51,726 bases of DNA from Brucella thiophenivorans (GCF_002252445.1 NZ_NNRJ01000065.1:1-51726), one strand, 5' to 3'; shown: positions 17,678-26,244, counted from the stretch's first letter. A program made the numbers and translations. The notes: a model not told the origin generated them from the letters alone.

Positions 17678-17704
17678 TGCACGAACCGTCAAAAGGTCCG
17701 TGCA
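17678..17704 (-). terminator. Candidate terminator after the C69 dipeptidase gene
   Basis: TGCACGAACC and GGTCCGTGCA form a 10-bp stem with one mismatch and a 7-base loop, starting 32 bases after the dipeptidase stop. The following U tract on the minus strand is short (TTCTTAGCTTT), so efficiency is uncertain. Confidence 0.45.
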
Positions 17705-17736
17705 TCAGTTTTAATGTATTGTTCGGTTGGTGGAAT

Positions 17737-19242
17737 TTACTTTTTACGGCATGGCATGTCAGTACCTTCAGCATTGATAGCAGTGCCTTCAGCGGTTTCA
17801 ATGCCGTAGAGGAGTTTCGAACGCGCTTCGATTGACGCAAGCAGTGCTTCACCAAGATCTAATGCTCGTTCTGACTGACTAACGCTGTAATCGGTCAAAT
17901 ATTTAGAAGCCAGCTCGGGCTTTTCAGCCGTGTAAAGGATGTCAGCTGTCGCCTGAACTTCAGGAATGTCATCGATTTGCTTAGCTTCGAAGGCTTCAAG
18001 GGCTTGGGTTATTTCAGGCATGAATGTTTCTGGATTTGCGCACGCATGGTACATAATCCGCTTAAACAAGCGTCCCGCAAACTGTGTCGCTTCCTGCGAC
18101 TGATATTCGGCATTCAGGAAAGTGGAACCAGCATCGCGAAACAGGTATCGATGAATGCCATATTCTGGCATGACCTTGTTGATACCTATATGGTAAGGCA
18201 CAAAGGGCGCTGTCACCGAACCTGTTGGTGCAACCCACAGCAAATTCAAACCTGAATGCGTTGTATCACGCAGCTGAGCAACTTCACCATAACCGGAACG
18301 CTCAGTTGATACACGCGGATCACGGACCAGTTTCATCATTTTTTTCAGTGTGACCGGCGCCATATCGTGGAGTTCTTTTTCCACGGTTTCAATTGTCCAG
18401 TGCTTTTGACCGGTTCGCATAGGGCGGTCTTGTTCGCTATAGACGGCATGAACATTAAACGGTTTATCGCCATCACGTTTCCACCAACCCTGCTCGATGG
18501 CGAAATCATAAAAATTCGGGGAAGCCATGTAGTCCTTGTTGTCAGTGATGTCGGCTGGAATATCGCCAATATAACCAGGATATGAAACGCGCACATCATC
18601 TGGACCTAAGCGCTCAGCGACCCATAAGCCTTTGCCGCCCGCGAACTGCAACACTACCCAACCTTCATTCTTATCGGCAGTCAGGTGCGAGTTACCGCCG
18701 TAAGTCGTATAACCATGCTTATTGATAAGATCGCCGATAATCTCGACGGCTTCACGCGCCGTTTTAGCACGCTCCAAAGCAATGCGTGCCAGATCGCTGT
18801 ATTGTGGACCCGTTTGCGGGTTTGGTGTCATTTCAACCAGTTCGTCGCGTGAGTTCGACCAGATATCCCGCACTGCAACGCCGTACTCGTTCAAACCACC
18901 ATTAGTCAGCGGTGCTGGAAAGCCTTCGAAATCGCTATAATTCATGTTTATGTATTTGAAAGTTTCAGGAACCTGAGGAATTTCAATGAGTTTGCCTGGC
19001 ATATAGGCCTTATCAGTTGCTCCTACAGACATTGTCGCACCTTTAGGATGGTCTTTAGCTGGCACAACAGTCAACCAATGTCCAGAAACTTCCTCACCTG
19101 TACCGCCAATCAGTACAGATCCATCTTCAGTCAGATTTTTTCCAACATAAAAACCATAACTAGCAAACGCATTCGAGTACAATGAAGATAATATCAATAC
19201 ATTCAAAGATATAATTTTAAAAGATTTTCTTTTTTTCATCAT
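17737..19242 (-). CDS. C69-family dipeptidase with Ser in the nucleophile position
   Basis: A 501-aa exported protein of peptidase family C69 (Ntn-hydrolase fold, dipeptidases that free a catalytic Cys at the N-terminus). A Lys-rich Sec signal ends NAFA at residue 27. The mature protein would begin SYGFYVGKNLTEDGSVLIGG, where family members usually read C-T-x-x-(F/Y)-VGK. The expected Cys is Ser28, exactly at the predicted cleavage site. Other family segments are intact: PLTNGGLNEYGVAVRD, YSDLARIALERAKTAREAVEIIGDLI, YGGNSHLTADKNEGWVVQ-like and VAERLGPDDVRVSYPGYIG. The length is normal. It may act on dipeptides in the periplasm with Ser as nucleophile, or be inactive. It stands alone, without operon partners. 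Confidence 0.85.
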   Translation of the reverse strand: MMKKRKSFKIISLNVLILSSLYSNAFASYGFYVGKNLTEDGSVLIGGTGEEVSGHWLTVVPAKDHPKGATMSVGATDKAYMPGKLIEIPQVPETFKYINMNYSDFEGFPAPLTNGGLNEYGVAVRDIWSNSRDELVEMTPNPQTGPQYSDLARIALERAKTAREAVEIIGDLINKHGYTTYGGNSHLTADKNEGWVVLQFAGGKGLWVAERLGPDDVRVSYPGYIGDIPADITDNKDYMASPNFYDFAIEQGWWKRDGDKPFNVHAVYSEQDRPMRTGQKHWTIETVEKELHDMAPVTLKKMMKLVRDPRVSTERSGYGEVAQLRDTTHSGLNLLWVAPTGSVTAPFVPYHIGINKVMPEYGIHRYLFRDAGSTFLNAEYQSQEATQFAGRLFKRIMYHACANPETFMPEITQALEAFEAKQIDDIPEVQATADILYTAEKPELASKYLTDYSVSQSERALDLGEALLASIEARSKLLYGIETAEGTAINAEGTDMPCRKK

Positions 19243-19511
19243 TTAAACTTTCATTGATAATTTCTTTTGCACATTGATTAAACGCCGTCAGTCAATTATG
19301 TGCTCGTCACAGGATTGTTTATATCGAAATAATTGTAATTATTAAATGTTTTATCGACAAAGAACTTATATAACTTATTGGAGCGTTGTCCGGTCTGACT
19401 GAGGTGGCTTCGGATTGCGGATGCGATTACGCGATTTACCAGCTTTGATTTATCGTCACGCTGCATAAGACAGATGCGCACAGATGTAGGGCACGCTTGC
19501 TCCGCCTGTTC
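19243..19511. other. AT-rich spacer upstream of the dipeptidase
   Basis: No recognisable gene. A short minus-strand frame at 19296-19481 (MQRDDKSKLVNRVIASAIRS...) has no family features. The dipeptidase promoter must lie in the AT-rich right-to-left portion near 19243-19400. Confidence 0.35.
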
Positions 19512-19739
19512 CTAACTGCGCAAGCCGTTCGGGCTGAGCGCCCAGTCTGGCACCTGCTCTACAATGCGTCGGCGGGTCTGCAACACATCACGGGCAATGG
19601 TCAGAGCGTGACTGGAGGAACGAAGATCGCGCCCCGCGTCATGCAAAATGAGATCATGCATCCGGACAAGTTCACCATCCAGCCACAGCGACGCACAGGT
19701 GTCAGTAAAATGAATGAGACGCCGAACTAGCGGCGGCGC
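19512..19739 (-). pseudogene. Remnant of a DUF1612/HTH (RHE_PE00001-type) protein
   Basis: Reading the minus strand from about 19739 gives a 75-codon open stretch without a start codon, containing TDTCASLWLDGELVRMHDL, HALTIARDVLQTRRRIVEQV and PDWALSPNGLRS, then TAG. This matches the N-terminal part of a plasmid-borne rhizobial family (DUF1612 plus a helix-turn-helix), whose members carry ASLWLxGELVxLEDLVLHDA and THELTxAxxVLRxRRRI. The start and the whole C-terminal part are missing. Such genes are common in accessory regions of Hyphomicrobiales, so this is a scar of lost mobile DNA. The match is from memory and was not searched. Confidence 0.6.
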
Positions 19740-19762
19740 CTCTTAGTATGGCAAGACAGGTA

Positions 19763-20509
19763 TCACCAGCTCTTTTGAATGATTTCTCCCGATGACGTGC
19801 AAGCATAGAAACCTGCTGTGGGCCCATATGCGTGTGTTGTTGCCAGAGCTACAGCAGGGCGTGCACCCTCTTCAGGAGAATGCCCGAGTCCGTTTCCTGT
19901 CATGTCGGTCGACGTTAGACCAGGGTCCACTGCGTTCACTTTGATCCCTTCCCGATCCAACTCCTTCGCGAGCTTGACGGTCAGCATGTTCAATGCTGTT
20001 TTGGAGGCGCAATACCCGCCAAAGCCAACCGTCCACGTTTCGCTCCGCATGTCGAGGGCATCTGTCAACGAACTAAGGCCACTGCTCATCATCACGATCC
20101 GGGCAGCCCTGGATTTGCGCAACAATGGCAAGAAAGCTTGAGTGACCCGCATCACCCCTAATACGTTAGTATCGAACATTCGCCGCATCTCATCAATTGA
20201 CTCCTCGGCAAGTGAAGGCGGTGAGCCGAACATGAGGCCAGCGTTGTTGACCAATACGTCCAGACGGCCTGCCTCACTCTCGACAGCTTTTACGGCGTTG
20301 GAAACACTTACACCGTCTGTAACATCAACTTGTACAGCACGAGCATCAACCCCATTGTCACGCAGTTCGCGAGCGGCCTTCTCACCGCCTGAAATGTTCC
20401 GACAACCCAACCAAACAATATGTCCGGCTTTGCCTAGTTGCCGCGCAATGGCGAGACCAATCCCTTTATTTGCTCCGGTAATGAGAGCGATAGGCGATGT
20501 GTATGTCAT
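19763..20509 (-). CDS. SDR-family oxidoreductase
   Basis: A 248-aa short-chain dehydrogenase/reductase with a Rossmann fold. The cofactor motif TGANKGIG (about residues 13-20), NNAG, the catalytic Ser in MMSSG and YCASK are present in the usual order. A charged CRN after the second strand suggests NADP(H). The end of the protein (TAGFYACTSSGEIIQKSW) resembles carbonyl reductases. It follows a MarR gene by 54 bases on the same strand, and a dyad lies in the gap, so expression is probably released by a ligand, perhaps a reactive carbonyl or drug. The substrate is unknown. Confidence 0.92.
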   Translation of the reverse strand: MTYTSPIALITGANKGIGLAIARQLGKAGHIVWLGCRNISGGEKAARELRDNGVDARAVQVDVTDGVSVSNAVKAVESEAGRLDVLVNNAGLMFGSPPSLAEESIDEMRRMFDTNVLGVMRVTQAFLPLLRKSRAARIVMMSSGLSSLTDALDMRSETWTVGFGGYCASKTALNMLTVKLAKELDREGIKVNAVDPGLTSTDMTGNGLGHSPEEGARPAVALATTHAYGPTAGFYACTSSGEIIQKSW

Positions 20510-20546
20510 CGGAAAGTCCTTGATCGTTTCGATGACAGGGGTATAT

Positions 20547-20559
20547 TACGAATTTCGTA
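20547..20559. promoter_or_regulatory. Candidate MarR operator
   Basis: TACGAA-T-TTCGTA is a perfect inverted repeat lying between the MarR stop and the SDR start, with a further half site TCGTAAT at 20571-20577 running into the MarR end. Size and place fit a MarR dimer site controlling the SDR gene. Inference. Confidence 0.45.
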
Positions 20560-20563
20560 TTAT

Positions 20564-20998
20564 TCAAATGTCGTAATTTGCAATTTGCTGCGTCAGTCGC
20601 AAAAAACTGGTCTGGTCAGACGGATCGAGCGCCTCAAGCATTGCCTTGCAAGAAGCCCGATATCCACCAATATAGCCTGCAACTACTTGATGCCCCTTAT
20701 CGGTAAGAAATAAGGCAACCGATCTGCGGTTCGTCTCGGGCCGCTGCCGTTCAATTATCTCCCGACGAACCAACCGGTCGACTGAAGACGACATTGTTGT
20801 CAGAGCCACCTGGAGGTGCCGAGCAACATCTCCCAAATTACAGCCAGGATGCTCATCGATGTAAATGAGCGCCTGAATGTCTAGGGCGTTGAGCGAATTT
20901 TGCATCGCTGCCGCAGCCTCCGCGACCTTGAAGCGGCGGGTAAATCGCTCAAACGCAACAGCAAGTTGTTCGATCTGGTCGAGTGTAGGTTGTGTCAT
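20564..20998 (-). CDS. MarR family transcriptional regulator
   Basis: A 144-aa winged-helix repressor. After a helical N-terminus, the DNA-binding part runs from about residue 45 (LDIQALIYIDEHPGCNLGDVARHLQVALTTMSSSVDRLVRREI) with the wing in IERQRPETNRRSVALFLTDKGHQV; the C-terminal helix completes the dimer interface. MarR proteins usually repress adjacent enzymes and are released by phenolic, oxidative or other small ligands. The SDR gene lies downstream on the same strand with a dyad in between, so it is the likely target. Confidence 0.92.
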   Translation of the reverse strand: MTQPTLDQIEQLAVAFERFTRRFKVAEAAAAMQNSLNALDIQALIYIDEHPGCNLGDVARHLQVALTTMSSSVDRLVRREIIERQRPETNRRSVALFLTDKGHQVVAGYIGGYRASCKAMLEALDPSDQTSFLRLTQQIANYDI

Positions 20999-21030
20999 TT
21001 TTGCTATTAAGCATTTTCGGTCACTGGATG

Positions 21031-21056
21031 TAAGCCGTTTAAGCCGTTTAAGCCGG
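21031..21056. repeat. 9-bp tandem repeat, about 2.9 copies
   Basis: TAAGCCGTT is repeated twice and followed by TAAGCCGG in the short spacer between the MarR promoter and the DUF2130 gene end. The copies are exact, so slippage could change the number. Confidence 0.6.
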
Positions 21057-21152
21057 AAGAAGTACTCCGTGAACTTGCGTAATGTCTGCTAATCCCGCGA
21101 AATGGTCATGAAATTACAAAGGATGATATTGGCGGATAGCAGTCAAGAATCG

Positions 21153-21189
21153 GCGGCTCTCTCAATCACCTTCCGTGACTCCGGACTGG
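21153..21189 (-). repeat. Left copy of a 37-bp inverted repeat pair
   Basis: This segment covers the last codons of the DUF2130 gene ([12 protein letters not shown]) and the first bases after it. Its reverse complement matches 31079-31115 at 35 of 37 positions (two G/A changes). Confidence 0.8.
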
Positions 21190-22568
21190 AGTTCAGCAAA
21201 TTTCACAGCCATGGTCGGATTACCACGTGTGAGGCGCTTGACAGTCAGGTCCTCAGCCTTGTCATTTGCAAGCCGAAGATTGTTGGCTGACTTGTGAAGC
21301 GCTTCTTTCGTCTTTTCCAAATCTTTGATTGCTTCGTCGATACGCTTGATTGCTTCTTCAAAACCGTCGGAAGCCAGACGCCAGTTTCGCCCGAACGCTG
21401 ATTTGAAATCGTCGAGCTGAGATTCAAAGTTGGTGATGTCAACGTTTTGCGCTTTCACCAGTGCCAACTCTGTCTTGTATTTCAGCGAATTCATCGCCGC
21501 ATTTCGTAGTAGCGTGATGATTGGGATGAAAAATTGCGGACGTACCACGTACATTTTCGGATAACGATGAGATACGTCTACGATTCCTGTGTTGTAGAGT
21601 TCGCTCTCTGGTTCCAGCAATGAAACCAACACTGCATATTCACAACCCTTAGCGCTGCGATCCTTGTCTAACTCTTTGAAAAAATCTTCATTCTTCTTTT
21701 TGGTAGCGGTCTCGTCGTTCTCATTCTTCATCTCGAACATGATAGAAACGATTTCAGACTCTCCGTCATCGACATCGCGGAAGATAAAGTCCCCCTTGCT
21801 ACCGTTGCGCGCGTCATTGTCTTTTTCAAAATAAGCGCGCGGGAAAGCGGTCGCCCGAAGACGGTCAAACTCGGTGGCACAGTGTTGTTCGAGTGTTTCG
21901 CCGATCATCTTTGTCGACAGCTTCGCCTTCATATCCCTCAAACGTTCAATCGCGTCATCGCGATCACGGAGCTGTGTTTCATATTTGTCTTTAAGAGCTG
22001 TTTCAGCCAGCTTCTTTTCGAGCTCTACCCGAGAAAGACCGTTCTTCAGCTCTTCGCGCTCTTTTTCAATCGCAGTGACCGCCTGAGTGACTGCGAGTTT
22101 CTGGGAAAGCTCCCCCGCGTCGATCCTCGCCTTCAGGCTCTGGATCTCGGCATCCTTCGCTGATGCAGCTTTCTGTAATTCAGAACTGAGCTTGGCCTCG
22201 GCTAATTTGGACATCGCTTCCTGATCGCGTTTAGCGTTATCAAGTTCGTTCACCAGCTTGTCGCGCTGCTTTTCGATCTCACTCAAAGCCTCTGCGACCG
22301 CAAGTTTCCGCGCTACTTCACCTGCATCAAGCTTTGCGCGCAATTCCTGGATTTCAAAATTCTTAGCAGAAGTAGTTTTCTGCAATTCACTGGCGACCTT
22401 AGCCTGTGCCAGTTCAACTGCTTTGCGCTTGTCCTGTTCGGCCAATTCCAAACGATCATGCAGTTGCTTTTCGAAATCACCGTCACGAACCTGCTTCAGG
22501 ATGTCCGCATATCCGGCCTCATCGATCTTAAAAGCTTTGTTACAATGAGGGCAGATGATTTCATGCAT
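21162..22568 (-). CDS. DUF2130 coiled-coil protein with nuclease-like core
   Basis: A 468-aa DUF2130 protein of unknown role. A CPHC half zinc knuckle opens the protein ([16 protein letters not shown]). A long coiled coil follows (about residues 25-215), built of two similar blocks: [18 protein letters not shown]...[14 protein letters not shown] and [18 protein letters not shown]...[14 protein letters not shown]. The conserved core has [10 protein letters not shown] and, after a short spacer, [12 protein letters not shown], an order resembling the D and E-x-K of PD-(D/E)xK nucleases. A second helical tail ends at QSGVTEGD. It stands alone on the minus strand. The nuclease idea is inference from residue pattern. 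Confidence 0.88.
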   Translation of the reverse strand: MHEIICPHCNKAFKIDEAGYADILKQVRDGDFEKQLHDRLELAEQDKRKAVELAQAKVASELQKTTSAKNFEIQELRAKLDAGEVARKLAVAEALSEIEKQRDKLVNELDNAKRDQEAMSKLAEAKLSSELQKAASAKDAEIQSLKARIDAGELSQKLAVTQAVTAIEKEREELKNGLSRVELEKKLAETALKDKYETQLRDRDDAIERLRDMKAKLSTKMIGETLEQHCATEFDRLRATAFPRAYFEKDNDARNGSKGDFIFRDVDDGESEIVSIMFEMKNENDETATKKKNEDFFKELDKDRSAKGCEYAVLVSLLEPESELYNTGIVDVSHRYPKMYVVRPQFFIPIITLLRNAAMNSLKYKTELALVKAQNVDITNFESQLDDFKSAFGRNWRLASDGFEEAIKRIDEAIKDLEKTKEALHKSANNLRLANDKAEDLTVKRLTRGNPTMAVKFAELQSGVTEGD

Positions 22569-23061
22569 GACAACGTCCTTAAGGCTTGGCTTAAAACTTC
22601 CAGAGATATTCCTGAAGTTCTAACCTATGCGACATCTTGTGAACGATCGATATCCGCGCGGTCAAGGTCATTTTCGCCATCTGATAAGGCCGTATTGAGC
22701 AACCGGGTTAAGGCGGTACTCCGGAAAGGCTAACAAATATTGCTGAATAGATGTCTGGATTGGTCCATCGCCTTAAATAGCGGCAGTGAGCCGATTATAT
22801 AATGCCTGAAGATATGCTTGTAAGCAGTCGAGATTCGCAGGTGTTCCTTACCGTCGACAACATGGTCTGTAAAACACTTGAAGGGATATGAACCAATGGC
22901 CCCTGTAATTGGGCGATGTATTCATTGCCAGTCAATCACACGCCGTAGTCTGACACCAACACATTTACAAAATGCTTGTGGCACTCATAGGGATATCGCC
23001 ACCATCATGCCACATGGGTTTTTGCGATCTGCTCGACTCCGCAGTAACCTATTCTTCACCT
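22569..23061. other. Gene-free spacer
   Basis: About 490 bases without a supportable gene. Open frames at 22458-22733, 22878-23093 and 22972-23217 show no family features or good ribosome sites. The DUF2130 promoter should lie at the left end. I see no repeat or RNA gene. Confidence 0.4.
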
Positions 23062-23401
23062 CTAGTCACGAAGAGCATCGAGCCATCCCATAACCTGCTT
23101 GATTGTCAGACGCTCTTGTGGGGGCTTCCATTGAAAACCCTTCGACAAGTTCCGCGCCCTGAGAATGTTGGCCGATCAAACTTAAGCTGTTGCCCAAGCC
23201 GTAACCGCCATGAGTGATGAACGGAATGATGAGCTTGCCTGAAAGATCATGCATTGAAAGGAACGACGGGATTACTGGCGGTGCTGTGATTCCCCAGATC
23301 GGGAAACCAATAACTACGGTTTGGTAGGAGCCGATATCTACAAATTGATCCTTCACCATAGGCATGATGCACTTCGGATAGCTTTTCCAGTTTTCTTGCA
23401 A
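23062..23401 (-). pseudogene. Truncated, frameshifted flavodoxin-family gene
   Basis: The frame from 23401 reads as the middle of a flavodoxin-type protein: YQTVVIGFPIWGITAPPV, FLSMHDLSGKLIIPFITHGGYGLGNSL and ELVEGFSMEAP. The N-terminal phosphate-binding strand and loop (about 40-60 residues) are missing. After EAP, at a run of five C, the frame slips; the next frame restores the family ending QERLTIKQVMGWLDALRD with a TAG at 23062. Translation as it stands ends differently at 23066. The gene follows the SMP-30 gene on the same strand, so it may once have been the last gene of the sugar operon. Confidence 0.72.
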
Positions 23402-23422
23402 TGAGAATCATAGGGTTTGTTT

Positions 23423-24334
23423 TCATATGCCTGATGCGGTGAGATAGATCGCATACAGCGATTTGGTCGCTGTGATGAAAAGTCGATTTCTACGCACGCC
23501 GCCAAACGTGACATTGGCGACGGTTTGCGGCGTTTTAATTTTGCCCAGAAGTTTTCCTTCCGGTGAAAAGCAGTGCACACCATCGCCCGCGCTTGTCCAG
23601 AGATTGCCGTCTGTATCAAAACGGAAGCCGTCCGGCAGGCCATTATCAATCGTGCAAAAAATCTTACCGCCGGTCAAGCGATTGCCGCCGTCGATCAGGT
23701 CAAAAACACGGATATGGCGCGGTGCTTTTTCATCGTGGCTAAAGGCGCTGTCGGCCACAAAAAGCCTTGTTTCATCTGGTGAAAAGGCTAAGCCGTTCGG
23801 CTGACGGAAGTCGGTTATCACCGCCGTCAGTTCGCCGCTTTTCGTATCAAGACGATAGACATTGCGGGTCGGCTGTTCAGGCTCTGCTTTGTAGCCTTCA
23901 TAATCACCCATGATCCCGTATGTCGGATCGGTGAACCAGACGGAACCGTCCGAGTGCACGATAACGTCATTGGGTGCGTTGAGTTTTTTGCCCTGATAGC
24001 TGTCGGCAAGCACTGTGATGCTACCATCCAATTCAGTACGAGTGACACGGCGTCCGCCATGTTCACAGGAAACAAGCCTTCCCTCACGATCGCGCGTATT
24101 GCCATTGGCAAAATTCGAAGGTTGACGGAAAATCGATACGCCTCCATCCGGCACCCAGCGCAAAATACGTTGGTTGGGAATGTCGCTCCATAGGAGGCAA
24201 TTCAGATCACCAAACCAGACCGGACCTTCGGCCCAGCGACAATCGCTGTAAAGTTCATCGAGATCGGCGCTTGATATGATCAGATGTTTAAAGCGTTCGT
24301 CGTGGACTTCATAAATTGAATTATTCTGAGACAA
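23423..24334 (-). CDS. SMP-30/gluconolactonase family protein
   Basis: A 303-aa six-bladed propeller lactonase of the SMP-30/gluconolactonase family, which opens sugar-acid lactones with a bound metal ion. Family signatures include CRWAEGPVWFGDLNCLLWSDIPN (metal Glu in AEGPVW), GRLVSCEHGGRRVTR, LNAPNDVIVHSDGSVWFTDPTYG (Asn ligand in APNDV), FRQPNGLAFSPDE and LPDGFRFDTDGNLW (Asp ligand). The start is a TTG at 24334 with GGAG about 8 bases upstream. It follows the second sugar permease by 24 bases and probably processes the lactone of the imported sugar in the cytoplasm. Confidence 0.93.
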   Translation of the reverse strand: MSQNNSIYEVHDERFKHLIISSADLDELYSDCRWAEGPVWFGDLNCLLWSDIPNQRILRWVPDGGVSIFRQPSNFANGNTRDREGRLVSCEHGGRRVTRTELDGSITVLADSYQGKKLNAPNDVIVHSDGSVWFTDPTYGIMGDYEGYKAEPEQPTRNVYRLDTKSGELTAVITDFRQPNGLAFSPDETRLFVADSAFSHDEKAPRHIRVFDLIDGGNRLTGGKIFCTIDNGLPDGFRFDTDGNLWTSAGDGVHCFSPEGKLLGKIKTPQTVANVTFGGVRRNRLFITATKSLYAIYLTASGI

Positions 24335-24358
24335 AGAAATTACTCCGGGAATGCCTTT

Positions 24359-25306
24359 TTAACGCTGTGGCCTGCGGCTGCTCGCCAAGAAAATCACCGC
24401 AATGATGGTTAGCCCTGTCAAGACCAGACGAACACCGGCGCCAAAACCATAGGTGTTAAGCATCGATACGATGAGGAACATGAAGAGTGCCGCACCCCAG
24501 ATGCCGGGGATATTGGAATCGCCGCCTGCAACCGCCGTCCCGCCAATTATGACGACTGCAATAGACATCAGAAGATATTCTGTACCCATGTTGAGCGCTG
24601 CGCCGCCCGAGAAGCAGGCAAGCAGGAAGCCACAGAGCGAAGCCAGAACCGCACAGAGCAGATAGGTGACGAAGCGTGTTCCATCAACCGGAATGCCTGC
24701 CATGCGCGCGGCAAACGGGTTCTGTCCGATTGCTGAAATCCAGCGACCATAAATGCTCTTCTTGAGAAGCACCCAGCCTAAGACCGAGAGGAGCAGCGCG
24801 ACGATTGCCACATTGGGAACGCCAAAGACAGACGAGGTGGTGAACTGTGCCAGAACTTCTGGTGGCTTTACGCGCAGACCACGATTGCTCCAGATAGCCG
24901 TAGATTGGATCAGGAAGCTCATCGAAAGGGTCGCGATAATTGGCGGGATACGCAGCAGCTTGATCAGTGCATAATTGCAAATGCCGATACCAAGGCCGAT
25001 CAGGAGTGCAACAGCGAGGCCTACCAGCACCATCCCGTCCTGCGTGTCCATCAGTTTTAAAGCCAATGTTGCAGCAAGCGTCATGGTAGCCGGAACCGAG
25101 AGATCAATATTACCGGGTCCGAGCGTGATGACGAACATCTGCCCGAGGCCGACAATCACCGAGAACGATGCGAAGGTGAAGGCCGCATGAGAAAGCCCTG
25201 CGGCACCCGCGCCACCGGTAAATGCTACGGTGATGATCCAGACCGCAATAGTGGCGATAAACGACCAGATCCATGGCCGGCTTGTGAGAACGGAGACAGC
25301 GCTCAT
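24359..25306 (-). CDS. Sugar ABC transporter permease (RbsC/YjfF-like)
   Basis: A 315-aa permease of the ribose/galactofuranose type. It shows the hallmark ITLGPGNIDLSVPATMTLAATLA, an IGQNPFAARMAGIPVDGTRFVTYLLCAV segment and VVIIGGTAVAGGDSNIPGIWGAALF, with eight to ten hydrophobic helices. The ATG at 25306 overlaps the stop of the preceding permease (ATGA), and this start removes an N-terminal stretch of 30 residues rich in Pro and Arg that would overlap the upstream gene. The presence of two different permeases suggests a heterodimer, as in YtfT/YjfF or LsrC/LsrD. Confidence 0.93.
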   Translation of the reverse strand: MSAVSVLTSRPWIWSFIATIAVWIITVAFTGGAGAAGLSHAAFTFASFSVIVGLGQMFVITLGPGNIDLSVPATMTLAATLALKLMDTQDGMVLVGLAVALLIGLGIGICNYALIKLLRIPPIIATLSMSFLIQSTAIWSNRGLRVKPPEVLAQFTTSSVFGVPNVAIVALLLSVLGWVLLKKSIYGRWISAIGQNPFAARMAGIPVDGTRFVTYLLCAVLASLCGFLLACFSGGAALNMGTEYLLMSIAVVIIGGTAVAGGDSNIPGIWGAALFMFLIVSMLNTYGFGAGVRLVLTGLTIIAVIFLASSRRPQR

Positions 25307-26244
25307 TGCTTTTTCCCCTTGCGGTCGAGACGGTTGAGGAAGAGGCGGAGTGCCAGCACCAGAATGAGGATTCCGCCCTGCGCACCGATCTGCCAATCAG
25401 GTGAGATACGCATAAAGGAGAGGAATGAACCTGCAAGTGTAAGCGTCAGCGCGCCTATGACAGCACCAATAGGCGAAATGCGCCCGCCAACAAATTCACC
25501 ACCACCAAGAATGACACCGGCAATGGAGAGCAGCGTATAGCGCAGCGCAATATTTGCATCTGCCGAGGTGGTGAGACCGACAAGCGCGATACCTGCAAGC
25601 ACTGCAAAGAAAGCTGCAAGCGCATAGGTTCCGGCACGGATTGTGGTGACAGACCAGCCTGCACGTTCGATGGAACGGCCATTGCCGCCTGCGCCACGCA
25701 TCAGCACACCAAATGTTGTACGCATGACGATGAAATGGGTCACGACGGCAATGAGAATGCTTGCGACAATAGCCATCGGCACAAATGGGGGCTTCGTTGT
25801 CATGATCCAACGCGCCCAGTCAGGTGCCTGACCACCGGGCGATGGTAGCAACAACACGGCCAATCCACCCCAGACAAAACTCATACCGAGTGTGACCACA
25901 ATAGATGGCAAATTGCGCAGGTGAATAATAGCACCCAGTGCAGCATAAGTCGCGATTGCAGCACCCAAGATCAGAACGCCGATGATTGGATCGGTATTGA
26001 GATAGGTCGCGGCCACACAGACCACGAAGCTTACAAAGGTTCCCATCGAAAGGTCGAGATCGTTGACCGCCATGATGAGCATCTGCGCAATGGTTGCGAG
26101 GGCAATCGGCACGGCTAGATTAAACAGAAGATTGAGGCCGGTATAGCTCATGGCACGCGGCTGCATGTAGAAAACAGCGCCCAGCAGTAACACGAGCGAG
26201 AAAACCGGCGTAAGCAGGCGTAGAGATGAAGCGGAGAGACGCAT
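25303..26244 (-). CDS. Sugar ABC transporter permease (RbsC/YtfT-like)
   Basis: A 313-aa permease and partner of the following one. It contains MLIMAVNDLDLSMGTFVSFVVCVAA, the RbsC-type motif RGAGGNGRSIERAGWSVTTIRAGTYALAAFFA, and AGVILGGGEFVGGRISPIGAVIGALTL, with about eight to ten helices. Its ATG overlaps the stop of the ATPase gene by one base (TAATG), so translation is coupled. It forms part of the operon binding protein - ATPase - permease - permease - lactonase. Confidence 0.93.
   Translation of the reverse strand: MRLSASSLRLLTPVFSLVLLLGAVFYMQPRAMSYTGLNLLFNLAVPIALATIAQMLIMAVNDLDLSMGTFVSFVVCVAATYLNTDPIIGVLILGAAIATYAALGAIIHLRNLPSIVVTLGMSFVWGGLAVLLLPSPGGQAPDWARWIMTTKPPFVPMAIVASILIAVVTHFIVMRTTFGVLMRGAGGNGRSIERAGWSVTTIRAGTYALAAFFAVLAGIALVGLTTSADANIALRYTLLSIAGVILGGGEFVGGRISPIGAVIGALTLTLAGSFLSFMRISPDWQIGAQGGILILVLALRLFLNRLDRKGKKQ

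Noticed and set aside
19296..19481. A 61-codon minus-strand frame before the dipeptidase gene
   Set aside because: No recognisable features; very AT-rich end; kept only as a possible remnant next to the DUF1612 fragment.
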